Shown: piece after piece, positions 51,960 to 57,903 of the stretch
How the letters are laid out: the number at the start of each line of letters is the position of its first letter
Position numbering within the stretch: position 1 is the stretch's first letter
Source of the DNA: Anaerotruncus massiliensis (ex Togo et al. 2026)
Lineage (GTDB): Bacteria; Bacillota; Clostridia; Oscillospirales; Ruminococcaceae
NCBI RefSeq assembly: GCF_900199635.1
Contig: NZ_LT962687.1
Location: forward strand, 729,501-793,500
Direction: 5' to 3'
Length of the DNA stretch: 64,000 nt
Notes under the pieces: generated by a model
Database searches by the model: none
The model's input: the letters and a program-made list of their open reading frames with translations, nothing else
What the model was told of the DNA's origin: nothing
Translations under genes and position numbers: made by a program

Positions 51960-52105
51960 CCGACATACTGCGCCGCTCGATGAGCGGCAAATCTAAAACC
52001 GCCGTCGACCGGCCACCGACAACCTCCGCCGCTCACTGAGCGGCAAATCCAAAGCGGCCGCCGGCCGCCAGCCGACAATCTCCGCCGCTCCTTGAGCGGC
52101 AAATC
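51960..52105 (+). repeat. Three tandem ~60-base hairpin units
   Basis: GAGCGGCAAATC followed by a GGCC-rich stem and CCGACAA occurs three times at about 60-base spacing, each unit carrying CCGCTC-nn-TGAGCGG. Spacing and imperfect identity do not fit a CRISPR array. Confidence 0.75.
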
Positions 52106-52119
52106 CGGGAACCCCGCCC

Positions 52120-52148
52120 TTGACAAAACGCGCCGAATGTTATACACT
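52120..52148 (+). promoter_or_regulatory. Promoter of the Rrf2 operon
   Basis: A perfect TTGACA and TACACT are separated by 17 bases, 54 bases before the Rrf2 ATG. Confidence 0.8.
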
Positions 52149-52159
52149 TAATTAGTATA
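52141..52159 (+). promoter_or_regulatory. Dyad overlapping the -10, likely Rrf2 operator
   Basis: TATAC-ACTTAATTA-GTATA is an inverted repeat covering the -10 and the start site. Rrf2/IscR-type regulators bind such AT-rich dyads at their own promoters. Confidence 0.5.
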
Positions 52160-52201
52160 GTTTATTCCTTTTGGAAAAGCGCGAACAAAGGAGCGGATTT
52201 C

Positions 52202-52597
52202 ATGTATATCACCCTCGAAGCCGACTACGCGGTGCGGATTGTCAACTGTCTGGCGAAGAACGGGAGCCGGATGGATGCCAAGGCGCTCTCCGCCGCGACG
52301 GGCGTGACCCTGCGCTTTTCCCTCAAAATCCTGCGCAAGCTGGTCGCGCAGGGGATCGTCCGGTCCTATAAGGGCACGCAGGGCGGCTACGAGCTCGCCC
52401 GCGCGCCGCAGGAGATCCCGCTTGGAGAAGTCATCGAGACGGTGGAGGGCCCGATTACGATCAGCCGGTGCGTCGGCGGCGACGGGGAGTTCCAGTGCAC
52501 CCGCGTCGAGGAGGGGGAATGCCGCTTCAACCGCGCCTACGCCGAGATCGCGAAGCTGGTGCGCGACCGCCTCTACGCCATCCATTTCGGCGAATGA
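52202..52597 (+). CDS. Rrf2 family transcriptional regulator
   Basis: The 131-residue protein has the Rrf2 winged helix: MYITLEADYAVRIVNCLAKNGS, VTLRFSLKILRKLVAQGIVRSYKGTQGGYELA, and a C-terminal Cys set (SRC, FQC, GEC) that in the family holds a [2Fe-2S] or senses redox or sulfur state. AAAGGAG lies 7 bases before the ATG. It overlaps the next gene by 4 bases. The effector is unknown; autoregulation through the dyad at 52141-52159 is likely. Confidence 0.92.
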   Translation: MYITLEADYAVRIVNCLAKNGSRMDAKALSAATGVTLRFSLKILRKLVAQGIVRSYKGTQGGYELARAPQEIPLGEVIETVEGPITISRCVGGDGEFQCTRVEEGECRFNRAYAEIAKLVRDRLYAIHFGE

Positions 52598-52920
52598 CCG
52601 CGCCGTTTGCCGCGGGGCTGGCCGCCGGGTGTGTCTGGGCGGCGGCGGACGCGCTGCTGCTGCGCTATGCCGCGAAAAAGGCGGCGAAAGCTCCCAAACG
52701 CGCCGGGACCCTTGTCATGCTGGGGTTTGCGGCGCGCTGGTTTTTTACGATCGCGCTGATCGCGCTGGCGCTGTTTTTACCGCAGCTCGACGCAGTGGGA
52801 GCGCTGCTGCCGCTGATCGCGCAGAAGCTGCTGCTGGCCCTGCTCGCGGCGCTGCCCCGCGGACAGAAAACAGACGCGCCGCCCTCCGGCGGCGCGCGAA
52901 AGGAAGATGGACCAAAATGA
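52594..52920 (+). CDS. Small Ala/Leu-rich membrane protein (108 aa)
   Basis: The protein has three or four hydrophobic segments (FAAGLAAGCVWAAADALLL, TLVMLGFAARWFFTIALIALALFLP, AVGALLPLIAQKLLLALLAAL) and a short charged tail. Size and topology recall ATP synthase subunit I-like proteins, but no diagnostic motif is present, so I leave it unnamed. ATGA overlaps couple it to both the Rrf2 gene upstream and the acetyltransferase downstream. It may be the regulated effector of this operon. Confidence 0.7.
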   Translation: MTAPFAAGLAAGCVWAAADALLLRYAAKKAAKAPKRAGTLVMLGFAARWFFTIALIALALFLPQLDAVGALLPLIAQKLLLALLAALPRGQKTDAPPSGGARKEDGPK

Positions 52921-53480
52921 CAGAACGTGAGAAGATGCTCGCCGGAGAACCGTACGATCCCGGGGATCCCGAGCTGGTGCGGCTGCGTCTGATGATGCGG
53001 CAGATCTGCCAGGCCTACAACAATTTGCCGCCCGAGGACGAAGCGGGGCACGACCGCCTGCGCATGCGGATGCTCGGTGCGCACAAGGAGCGCGCCTACA
53101 TGGAGCCGCCCGTGTGGTTTGATTACGGCGTCAACACCTCGGTGGGCGAGCGGTTTTACGCCAACTTCGGCCTGACCGTGCTGGACAGCGCGCAGGTCAT
53201 CATCGGCGACTATGTGGAGATCGGTCCCAACGTCGATATCTACACCGCCACCCATCCGCTCGATCCGACCGCGCGCGCCACCGGGCTGGAATATGGAAAA
53301 CCGGTGCGCATCGGCAACCATGTCTGGATCGGCGGGCATACGGTAATCAACCCCGGCGTGACGATCGGCGACAACACGGTGATCGGTTCGGGCAGCGTCG
53401 TGACGCGGGATATCCCCGCGGGCGTGCTGGCCGCCGGAAATCCCTGCCGCGTCATCCGGAAGATCGTGGAGAGCCTGTGA
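52917..53480 (+). CDS. Hexapeptide-repeat O-acetyltransferase (maltose/galactoside type)
   Basis: The 187-residue protein begins MTEREKMLAGEPYDPGDPELV, the Mac N-terminal domain, and continues as a left-handed beta helix with hexapeptide repeats: VIIGDYVEIGPNVDIYTATHPLDP (catalytic His), IGNHVWIGGHTVINPGVTIGDNTVIGSGSVVTRDIPAGVLAAGNPCRVIR. It acetylates sugars with acetyl-CoA. It overlaps the membrane protein gene by 4 bases and ends in a hairpin terminator. Being controlled by an Rrf2 regulator is unusual for this family. Confidence 0.93.
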   Translation: MTEREKMLAGEPYDPGDPELVRLRLMMRQICQAYNNLPPEDEAGHDRLRMRMLGAHKERAYMEPPVWFDYGVNTSVGERFYANFGLTVLDSAQVIIGDYVEIGPNVDIYTATHPLDPTARATGLEYGKPVRIGNHVWIGGHTVINPGVTIGDNTVIGSGSVVTRDIPAGVLAAGNPCRVIRKIVESL

Positions 53481-53482
53481 CC

Positions 53483-53510
53483 AAAGGGAACTTTCGAGAA
53501 AGTTCCCTTT
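53483..53510 (+). terminator. Terminator hairpin after the acetyltransferase
   Basis: AAAGGGAACTTT-CGAG-AAAGTTCCCTTT is a perfect 12-bp stem ending in T residues, directly after the stop codon. Confidence 0.8.
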
Positions 53511-53685
53511 GGAAACCCTCAAAGCGTCTGGCGCAGGCGGGGCGCTGCCCGCAGCTGTCCGCGCGTCCCGTGAGGAGCGCTAAAGGCCGGCCCAGCCGGG
53601 CGGCCTTGTTCATGCGGAGAGTTCCCTTTGGAAACCCTCAAAGCGTCTGGCGCGGGCGGGGCGCTGCCCACAGCCGTCTGCGCGA
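53501..53685 (+). repeat. Direct repeat pair (~65 bases, 119 bases apart)
   Basis: AGTTCCCTTTGGAAACCCTC starts copies at 53501 and 53620; both continue with AAAGCGTCTGGCGC and GGGGCGCTGCCC with four or five differences. A more diverged relative follows sigA near 51165. The rest of the 53481-53768 gap holds no gene. Confidence 0.75.
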
Positions 53686-53704
53686 TATGAAAGCAAAGGA
53701 AAGC

Positions 53705-53738
53705 GGCCGCCCTTGCCGGGCGGCCGTTGTTTTTTGTT
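53705..53738 (+). terminator. Intrinsic terminator at convergent operons
   Basis: CGGCCGCCC-TTGCC-GGGCGGCCG followed by GTTGTTTTTT. It lies between the plus-strand Rrf2 operon and the end of the minus-strand Rnf-like operon. Confidence 0.75.
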
Positions 53739-53768
53739 TATGGTCCCGCGCGTCTGGAGATGCGGCGG

Positions 53769-54338
53769 TCAATAGTCGATGACGACGAACTCCCCAAGGT
53801 TTTCGGGGGCGTCGAGGGGCTTTGCGAAGTCGGCCGGGTAGAAGCACCCGGAGTGGGGCTTTTCGGGCCCCTCGCAGAGCTTGTAGAGGTTGCCGGTAAA
53901 GGCCGTGCCCTTAACAGGGGAGAAGCGCGGGTAGTAGGTCTTCATGACGGCGGCGGAGAGGAAGAGGTTTCCGCCCCAGAACACCCCCTGGAGGTCCTCG
54001 CCGGTAAACATGTGGAGCGAAGCGGCCTCCGCCGCGACGAGGACGGCGGTGACGTCCTCCGCGCCGCGCAGAATCCGCATGCTCCGGTCGGCGCGGATCA
54101 GGAGGGTAAGGGGGGGCTCGTCCCCGGTAAAGCGGAAGACCGCCCGCAATTCGCTCTGCGGGAGCGGCTCCGCCTCAAACGCGAGCAGCTGGAGGGAGAG
54201 CCCGCCGTGAGAAAAGCAGACGCGCGCCTGGGAATAGGGCTTGTAATCCCGCTTTTCGAGCGGGAAGGTGGTGAGCTTGGCGACATGGAGCGTCTCGTAG
54301 TCGGGCTCGCCGGGAAAGAGGCGGACTTTAAAGGCCAT
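53769..54338 (-). CDS. Protein of unknown function, possibly carbohydrate-binding (CBM9-like)
   Basis: The 189-residue protein begins MAFKVRLFPGEPDYETLHVAKLTTFP and ends FTGNLYKLCEGPEKPHSGCFYPADFAKPLDAPENLGEFVVIDY. The aromatic-rich C-terminal block with GNLYK and PHSGCFYP recalls family 9-like carbohydrate-binding domains in clostridial proteins, but I am not certain. There is no signal peptide. GGAGG precedes the ATG by 8 bases. It is the last gene of the Rnf-like operon, 17 bases after the DUF4015 gene. Confidence 0.7.
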   Translation of the reverse strand: MAFKVRLFPGEPDYETLHVAKLTTFPLEKRDYKPYSQARVCFSHGGLSLQLLAFEAEPLPQSELRAVFRFTGDEPPLTLLIRADRSMRILRGAEDVTAVLVAAEAASLHMFTGEDLQGVFWGGNLFLSAAVMKTYYPRFSPVKGTAFTGNLYKLCEGPEKPHSGCFYPADFAKPLDAPENLGEFVVIDY

Positions 54339-54355
54339 GTAAAAACCTCCTGTAA

Positions 54356-55606
54356 TCAGACGTCGGGCTGCGGGTAACTGCCGTCGGGGCTGTAGATGAT
54401 GTAGCTGATGACGCCGTTTTGGGAGGCGGCGCCGATCTGGGCGTTAATATCATCGACCGTATACATCTTATTATTCTCGATCGTGTAGGAGGCGGGATAC
54501 GCCTGCACGAGCACGGTGACGTTTTTGCCCGCGACGTCGGGGGCGATGAATTTGAGCAGGCTGTCGACGGTGCCGCGCGGGTCGAGCACGGGCGCCTCGA
54601 GGGAAAAGCTCTCGAGGGTGAAGCCGTCGCCGAACTGAGCGGGCATCACGCCGATGGTCACGTTGTCATTGGCGATCGCGAGGGGATTGGAGCCGTAGTA
54701 GGTATTGTTGGCGCCGAGTGCGGCGAGTCCGGAGATGTAGACGCTCACATCGCCGCCCTTGGCCTGCACCTGCTGGTCGATCTGGTCGAGGAAGACGGAG
54801 AGCGCGTCCGACCGGGTCACACCCTCCGCGGTCGGGCCGTAGGAGGCGTACTCCTGCCCGTAGCCGGTGGGGAAGCTGACGTTGTCGAGCAGGATCCGTC
54901 CCACCCCGAGCGACACGCTCTCGGTGGCGATGTCGATGATATAGGCGCGGGCCAGGTCGGAGTAGGGATTGAGCCATGGCATGCCGCCCTGGTCGGCGGC
55001 GTTGTCGAGCCAGAGGATCTCCGTGTTCATGTACTTGATGCCCGCGTCGGGGATCCGGGAGGGCGCGATGGGATCCCGGAAGGCGTTGAGCCGCCCGATG
55101 GGGATGAGGTTCTTTTCCTTGAGCTTTTGGCAGAGGGCCCCGAGGTCATAGGCATTTTCCGACTGCGCGCCCGTCTGCGCCACAAGGTCGAGGTCGGACC
55201 GGTAGAGGATGTTGCCCTGCTGGTCCTTGAGGTCGAAGAGCACCGCGTTGATCTCGGTGCGGGTGAGCTCGTCGAGCAGTTGGTCAAGCAGGGCGGGATC
55301 CCGGATCTGCGCGTTCGTCAGGTAGAGCGCGCGCACGTCGGCGGGGACGGGCGGCTCCGGTTCGGGCTCCGGCTCGGACGTTTCGGCGGGCGGGGGCGCG
55401 GGCTCGGCCTCGCTCGGCGCGTTGTGTGAAGCGGCCGCGAGCGCGCCCGAGAAGTAATCGCGGATGGGGCCGTAGGCGTTATAGCCCACGAACGCCACGA
55501 TAAAGACGGCGGCGGCGACCAGCGCCCCCCGCAGGACGAGCGAGCCCGTCGAGCGCTTGCCGCGGTAGATGCGGTTGTACCGTTTGATCTTGTAATTCTT
55601 TGCCAT
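54356..55606 (-). CDS. Membrane-anchored putative glycoside hydrolase (DUF4015-like)
   Basis: The 416-residue protein has a basic N-terminus, one signal-anchor helix (LVLRGALVAAAVFIVAFVGYNAYG), a Pro/Glu-rich linker (EPEPEPEPPVPA) and a TIM-barrel-like domain: VRALYLTNAQIRD, INAVLFDLKDQQGNILY, LIPIGRLNAFRDP, ILWLDNAADQGGMPWLNPYSDLARAYIIDIATES and GRILLDNVSFPTGYG. These match the DUF4015 putative glycoside hydrolase family. It should act outside the membrane. It follows rnfA by 45 bases, so an envelope role beside the Rnf-like genes is suggested by position only. Confidence 0.82.
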   Translation of the reverse strand: MAKNYKIKRYNRIYRGKRSTGSLVLRGALVAAAVFIVAFVGYNAYGPIRDYFSGALAAASHNAPSEAEPAPPPAETSEPEPEPEPPVPADVRALYLTNAQIRDPALLDQLLDELTRTEINAVLFDLKDQQGNILYRSDLDLVAQTGAQSENAYDLGALCQKLKEKNLIPIGRLNAFRDPIAPSRIPDAGIKYMNTEILWLDNAADQGGMPWLNPYSDLARAYIIDIATESVSLGVGRILLDNVSFPTGYGQEYASYGPTAEGVTRSDALSVFLDQIDQQVQAKGGDVSVYISGLAALGANNTYYGSNPLAIANDNVTIGVMPAQFGDGFTLESFSLEAPVLDPRGTVDSLLKFIAPDVAGKNVTVLVQAYPASYTIENNKMYTVDDINAQIGAASQNGVISYIIYSPDGSYPQPDV

Positions 55607-55651
55607 CGTATCACCACCGTTTCAGGATAGGCGCCTTTGGGGGGAGGCCCG

Positions 55652-56260
55652 TCAGGTCGGGAGCTGGTGGCCGATCAGCCCATAGATCGCCAGGGAGAGG
55701 ATTCCGATATAGAGCAGCATGATGGGCAGCCCGCGGAAGGCGCGGGGCACGTCGGACAGGGCGATGCGGCGGCGTCCCTCCCGCACGAGCAGCAGGGCAG
55801 CGGTGTAGCCGATCCCCGAGCCGAACGCGAAGCCGACGGTTTTGACAAAGCCGTAGCCGCCCGAAAAGGCGATGAGGATGGTGCCGAGCACGGCGCAGCT
55901 GAAAGCCGCGTTCGCGGCGTCCCGGCGCAGCGGATAGTGGATGCGCGGGAACCACGCGCGGGTGACGAGATAGAGCAGCGTAAAGACGGCGCAGACGCAC
56001 GCGAGCGTGGAGATCGACGTCAGATAGCGGATGCCGAGCCGGGTGGAGAGCTGCTGCTCGCGCAGCAGCCGGTTGAGCGGCCACGCGAGCGCGGCGGAAA
56101 CGACGGTGATAAAGGTGAGCGCCGCGCCGAACGCAAAGATGCGGCGGGGAGCCCCCATCATCAGCGTGTCCCTGCTCGACCCGAGCCCGCGGGTAAAGAC
56201 CGCGTTTTGCAGCACGGCCGCGGAGAGGGCGATGATCAAAAACTCAGACAGGACGTTCAT
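55652..56260 (-). CDS. rnfA: RnfA-like membrane subunit lacking the first cluster Cys
   Basis: The 202-residue polytopic protein has about six transmembrane helices and aligns to RnfA/NqrE: AVLQNAVFTRGLGSSRDTLMMG corresponds to the canonical NNFVLVKFLGLCPFMG, with Ser29 where the [2Fe-2S] Cys should be. The second site, AAFSCAVLG (Cys122), is kept. In normal RnfA/RnfE pairs four such cysteines hold an intramembrane iron-sulfur cluster. GGAGG precedes the ATG. Last Rnf gene in the operon; no rnfB follows. Confidence 0.82.
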   Translation of the reverse strand: MNVLSEFLIIALSAAVLQNAVFTRGLGSSRDTLMMGAPRRIFAFGAALTFITVVSAALAWPLNRLLREQQLSTRLGIRYLTSISTLACVCAVFTLLYLVTRAWFPRIHYPLRRDAANAAFSCAVLGTILIAFSGGYGFVKTVGFAFGSGIGYTAALLLVREGRRRIALSDVPRAFRGLPIMLLYIGILSLAIYGLIGHQLPT

Positions 56261-56291
56261 GGGTTACCTCCATAGAAAACCGGCGGGCCGG

Positions 56292-56942
56292 TTATTCCGG
56301 TTTGGGATTGTGCCGCCGGTAGGAAAAGACGAGCGCCGCGCGCCGCAAAAACCGCACGAGCGCGCTGAGCAGCGCAACGGCGATAAAGCCCGCGAACGCG
56401 ATCTGGACACCCTCGGCCTTGAAGGGGAGGGGGACCGGCACGCCCCACAGGGAGCCCGCCCCGAGCAGCTCGCGGAAGAAGGCGATGAGGCACATGGCCA
56501 GCGCGAAGCCGAGGCTGTAGGCGGCCGCGTCGACGAGCGCCATGACGGGCCGGTCGGCCGGGCGCTCATAGCGGGCGCAGAGGGTCAGCAGGATGGTGTT
56601 GACCGAGAGGATGGGCACATAGATGCCCAGCGAGTCGGCGACCTCGGGGGAGATGGGCAGGATGAGCGGCACGCACGCGACGACCACCACCATTGCGAAG
56701 AGGGTGTAGACCACGGGCGAAAACCACCTCGGCAAAAACCTGCCGACCAGCGAGGCGAGCAGCACGGTGGGGATGAGCGAACAGGCGAGCAGAATGGAGA
56801 TCGAGACGCTGCTGCGCAGGCTGGTGGTGACCATCACCGCGAAGGGGAGCGCCAGCCCGCAGCAGAGCACGGGATTCCTGCCGAAGATGCCGTCAAACCA
56901 GCGTCCGCGCCTGCGGGCGCGTTTTAGCTTTTCTAGCTTCAA
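56292..56942 (-). CDS. rnfE: RnfE-like membrane subunit lacking both cluster Cys
   Basis: The 216-residue protein starts at TTG 56942 with GGAGG 6 bases upstream. It has about six helices and aligns to RnfE/NqrD: NPVLCCGLALPFAVMVTT corresponds to canonical NSALVQLLGLCPLLAVTS, and GIYVPILSVNTILL to GIFIPLIVTNCIVV. Leu32 and Thr116 replace the two conserved cysteines, although a Cys pair exists at 27-28. It overlaps the 3' end of rnfD by 50 bases. rnfG, normally between rnfD and rnfE, is absent. Confidence 0.82.
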   Translation of the reverse strand: MKLEKLKRARRRGRWFDGIFGRNPVLCCGLALPFAVMVTTSLRSSVSISILLACSLIPTVLLASLVGRFLPRWFSPVVYTLFAMVVVVACVPLILPISPEVADSLGIYVPILSVNTILLTLCARYERPADRPVMALVDAAAYSLGFALAMCLIAFFRELLGAGSLWGVPVPLPFKAEGVQIAFAGFIAVALLSALVRFLRRAALVFSYRRHNPKPE

Positions 56943-57903
56943 GGTGTTTCCTCCTTATGGCGCGGTGCAGCGATTCGTTGTAGCGGTCGATCAGCGGGAC
57001 GAACGCGTTCGCAATGAGCACCGCGAAGGGCATACTTTCCTCGTACCCGCCGAAATAGCGGAAGAGCATGGCGACCACGCCCGCGAAGACGCCGTACACC
57101 GCCATCGAGGAGTCCCGTTTGGGGCTGGTGACGGGGTCGGTGAGGACGAAGACCGCGCCGAAGAGCAGCGTCCCGGACATGAGTTCGTAAAAGACCGCCT
57201 GCAATCCGGTCCCAGCGCGCGGGAAGAGGAGCGTCACCGCGGCGCAGGCCGCGAGGAAGGGCAGCGGGAGCTGCCAGCGCACCGTCCGCCGGAAGATGAG
57301 ATAGACCAGGCAGGCGAGAATGACGAGGATGTTGGTCGCGCCCATCGGGCCGGGGTAGTTGCCGAAGAGCAGCTCGGTGAGGTTGTTGGTGGGAACGCCG
57401 CCGACCTTGAGCACGAAGGCGGGGTTCTGGTAGAGCTGCGCGGTCACCTCACCGAAGGCGGGGATGCGGTCGAAGGGCATGGGATACATGAACACGAGCC
57501 CCGGCCAGCAGATCGCCGCGAAGGAGAAGCCCGCCGCCCCGGGGTTGAAGAGGTTCTGCCCGGTGCCGCCGAAGGGGTGCTTGACGATCGCGATGGCGAA
57601 GACGGCGGCGGACGCGACCACGTAGTAGGGGATCGTCGCGGGCATCGTCAGCGCGATGATGAGCCCCGTAACCACGGGGGAGAGGTCGCGCGGGTTGGGG
57701 CGCCTGCCGCGGATGAGGGTGCACAGCGCGTCGCAGACGACCGCCGTGACGACCGACACGGCGCAGACGATCAGCGCGCGCCCGCCGTAGTAGAGGAACG
57801 CCAGCACGCACAGCACGAGCAGCAGGATGATCATATCGGACATGAGCGTCCGGTTGCTTTCGGGAAAGCGGATGTGGGGGGCCGCCCTGCGATTCAGTTT
57901 CAA
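56893..57903 (-). CDS. rnfD: RnfD-like membrane subunit
   Basis: The 336-residue protein has eight to ten helices and RnfD/NqrB features: NPRDLSPVVTGLIIALTMP, AIVKHPFGGTGQNLFNPGAAGFSFAAICWP and the segment GNYPGPMGATNILVI, whose GAT-N could be the Thr that carries covalent FMN in RnfD. It starts at TTG 57903, overlapping the rnfC stop (TTGA), with AAGGGGGGGA upstream. The conserved HPFGGxGxNLFNPA motif is intact, so of the four subunits this is the most canonical. Confidence 0.87.
   Translation of the reverse strand: MKLNRRAAPHIRFPESNRTLMSDMIILLLVLCVLAFLYYGGRALIVCAVSVVTAVVCDALCTLIRGRRPNPRDLSPVVTGLIIALTMPATIPYYVVASAAVFAIAIVKHPFGGTGQNLFNPGAAGFSFAAICWPGLVFMYPMPFDRIPAFGEVTAQLYQNPAFVLKVGGVPTNNLTELLFGNYPGPMGATNILVILACLVYLIFRRTVRWQLPLPFLAACAAVTLLFPRAGTGLQAVFYELMSGTLLFGAVFVLTDPVTSPKRDSSMAVYGVFAGVVAMLFRYFGGYEESMPFAVLIANAFVPLIDRYNESLHRAIRRKHLEARKAKTRPQARTLV

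Larger units (their letters stand above)
51160..52110. repeat. 0.95-kb intergenic repeat array after sigA
   Basis: No gene is supported. It contains a strong stem-loop (51247-51281), short GC palindromes, the inverted copy of the 39310-39600 structured element (about 51555-51915), a TTTCTTGGGCAAGCAAGAAA hairpin near 51920, and three tandem ~60-base units (51960-52105). Several Arg/Pro/Ala-rich frames up to 320 codons cross it in all registers; they are low-complexity translations of the repeats. Confidence 0.85.

Noticed and set aside
51960-52105. Possible CRISPR array
   Set aside because: Only three units of about 60 bases with imperfect identity, no distinct repeat/spacer alternation and no cas genes nearby.
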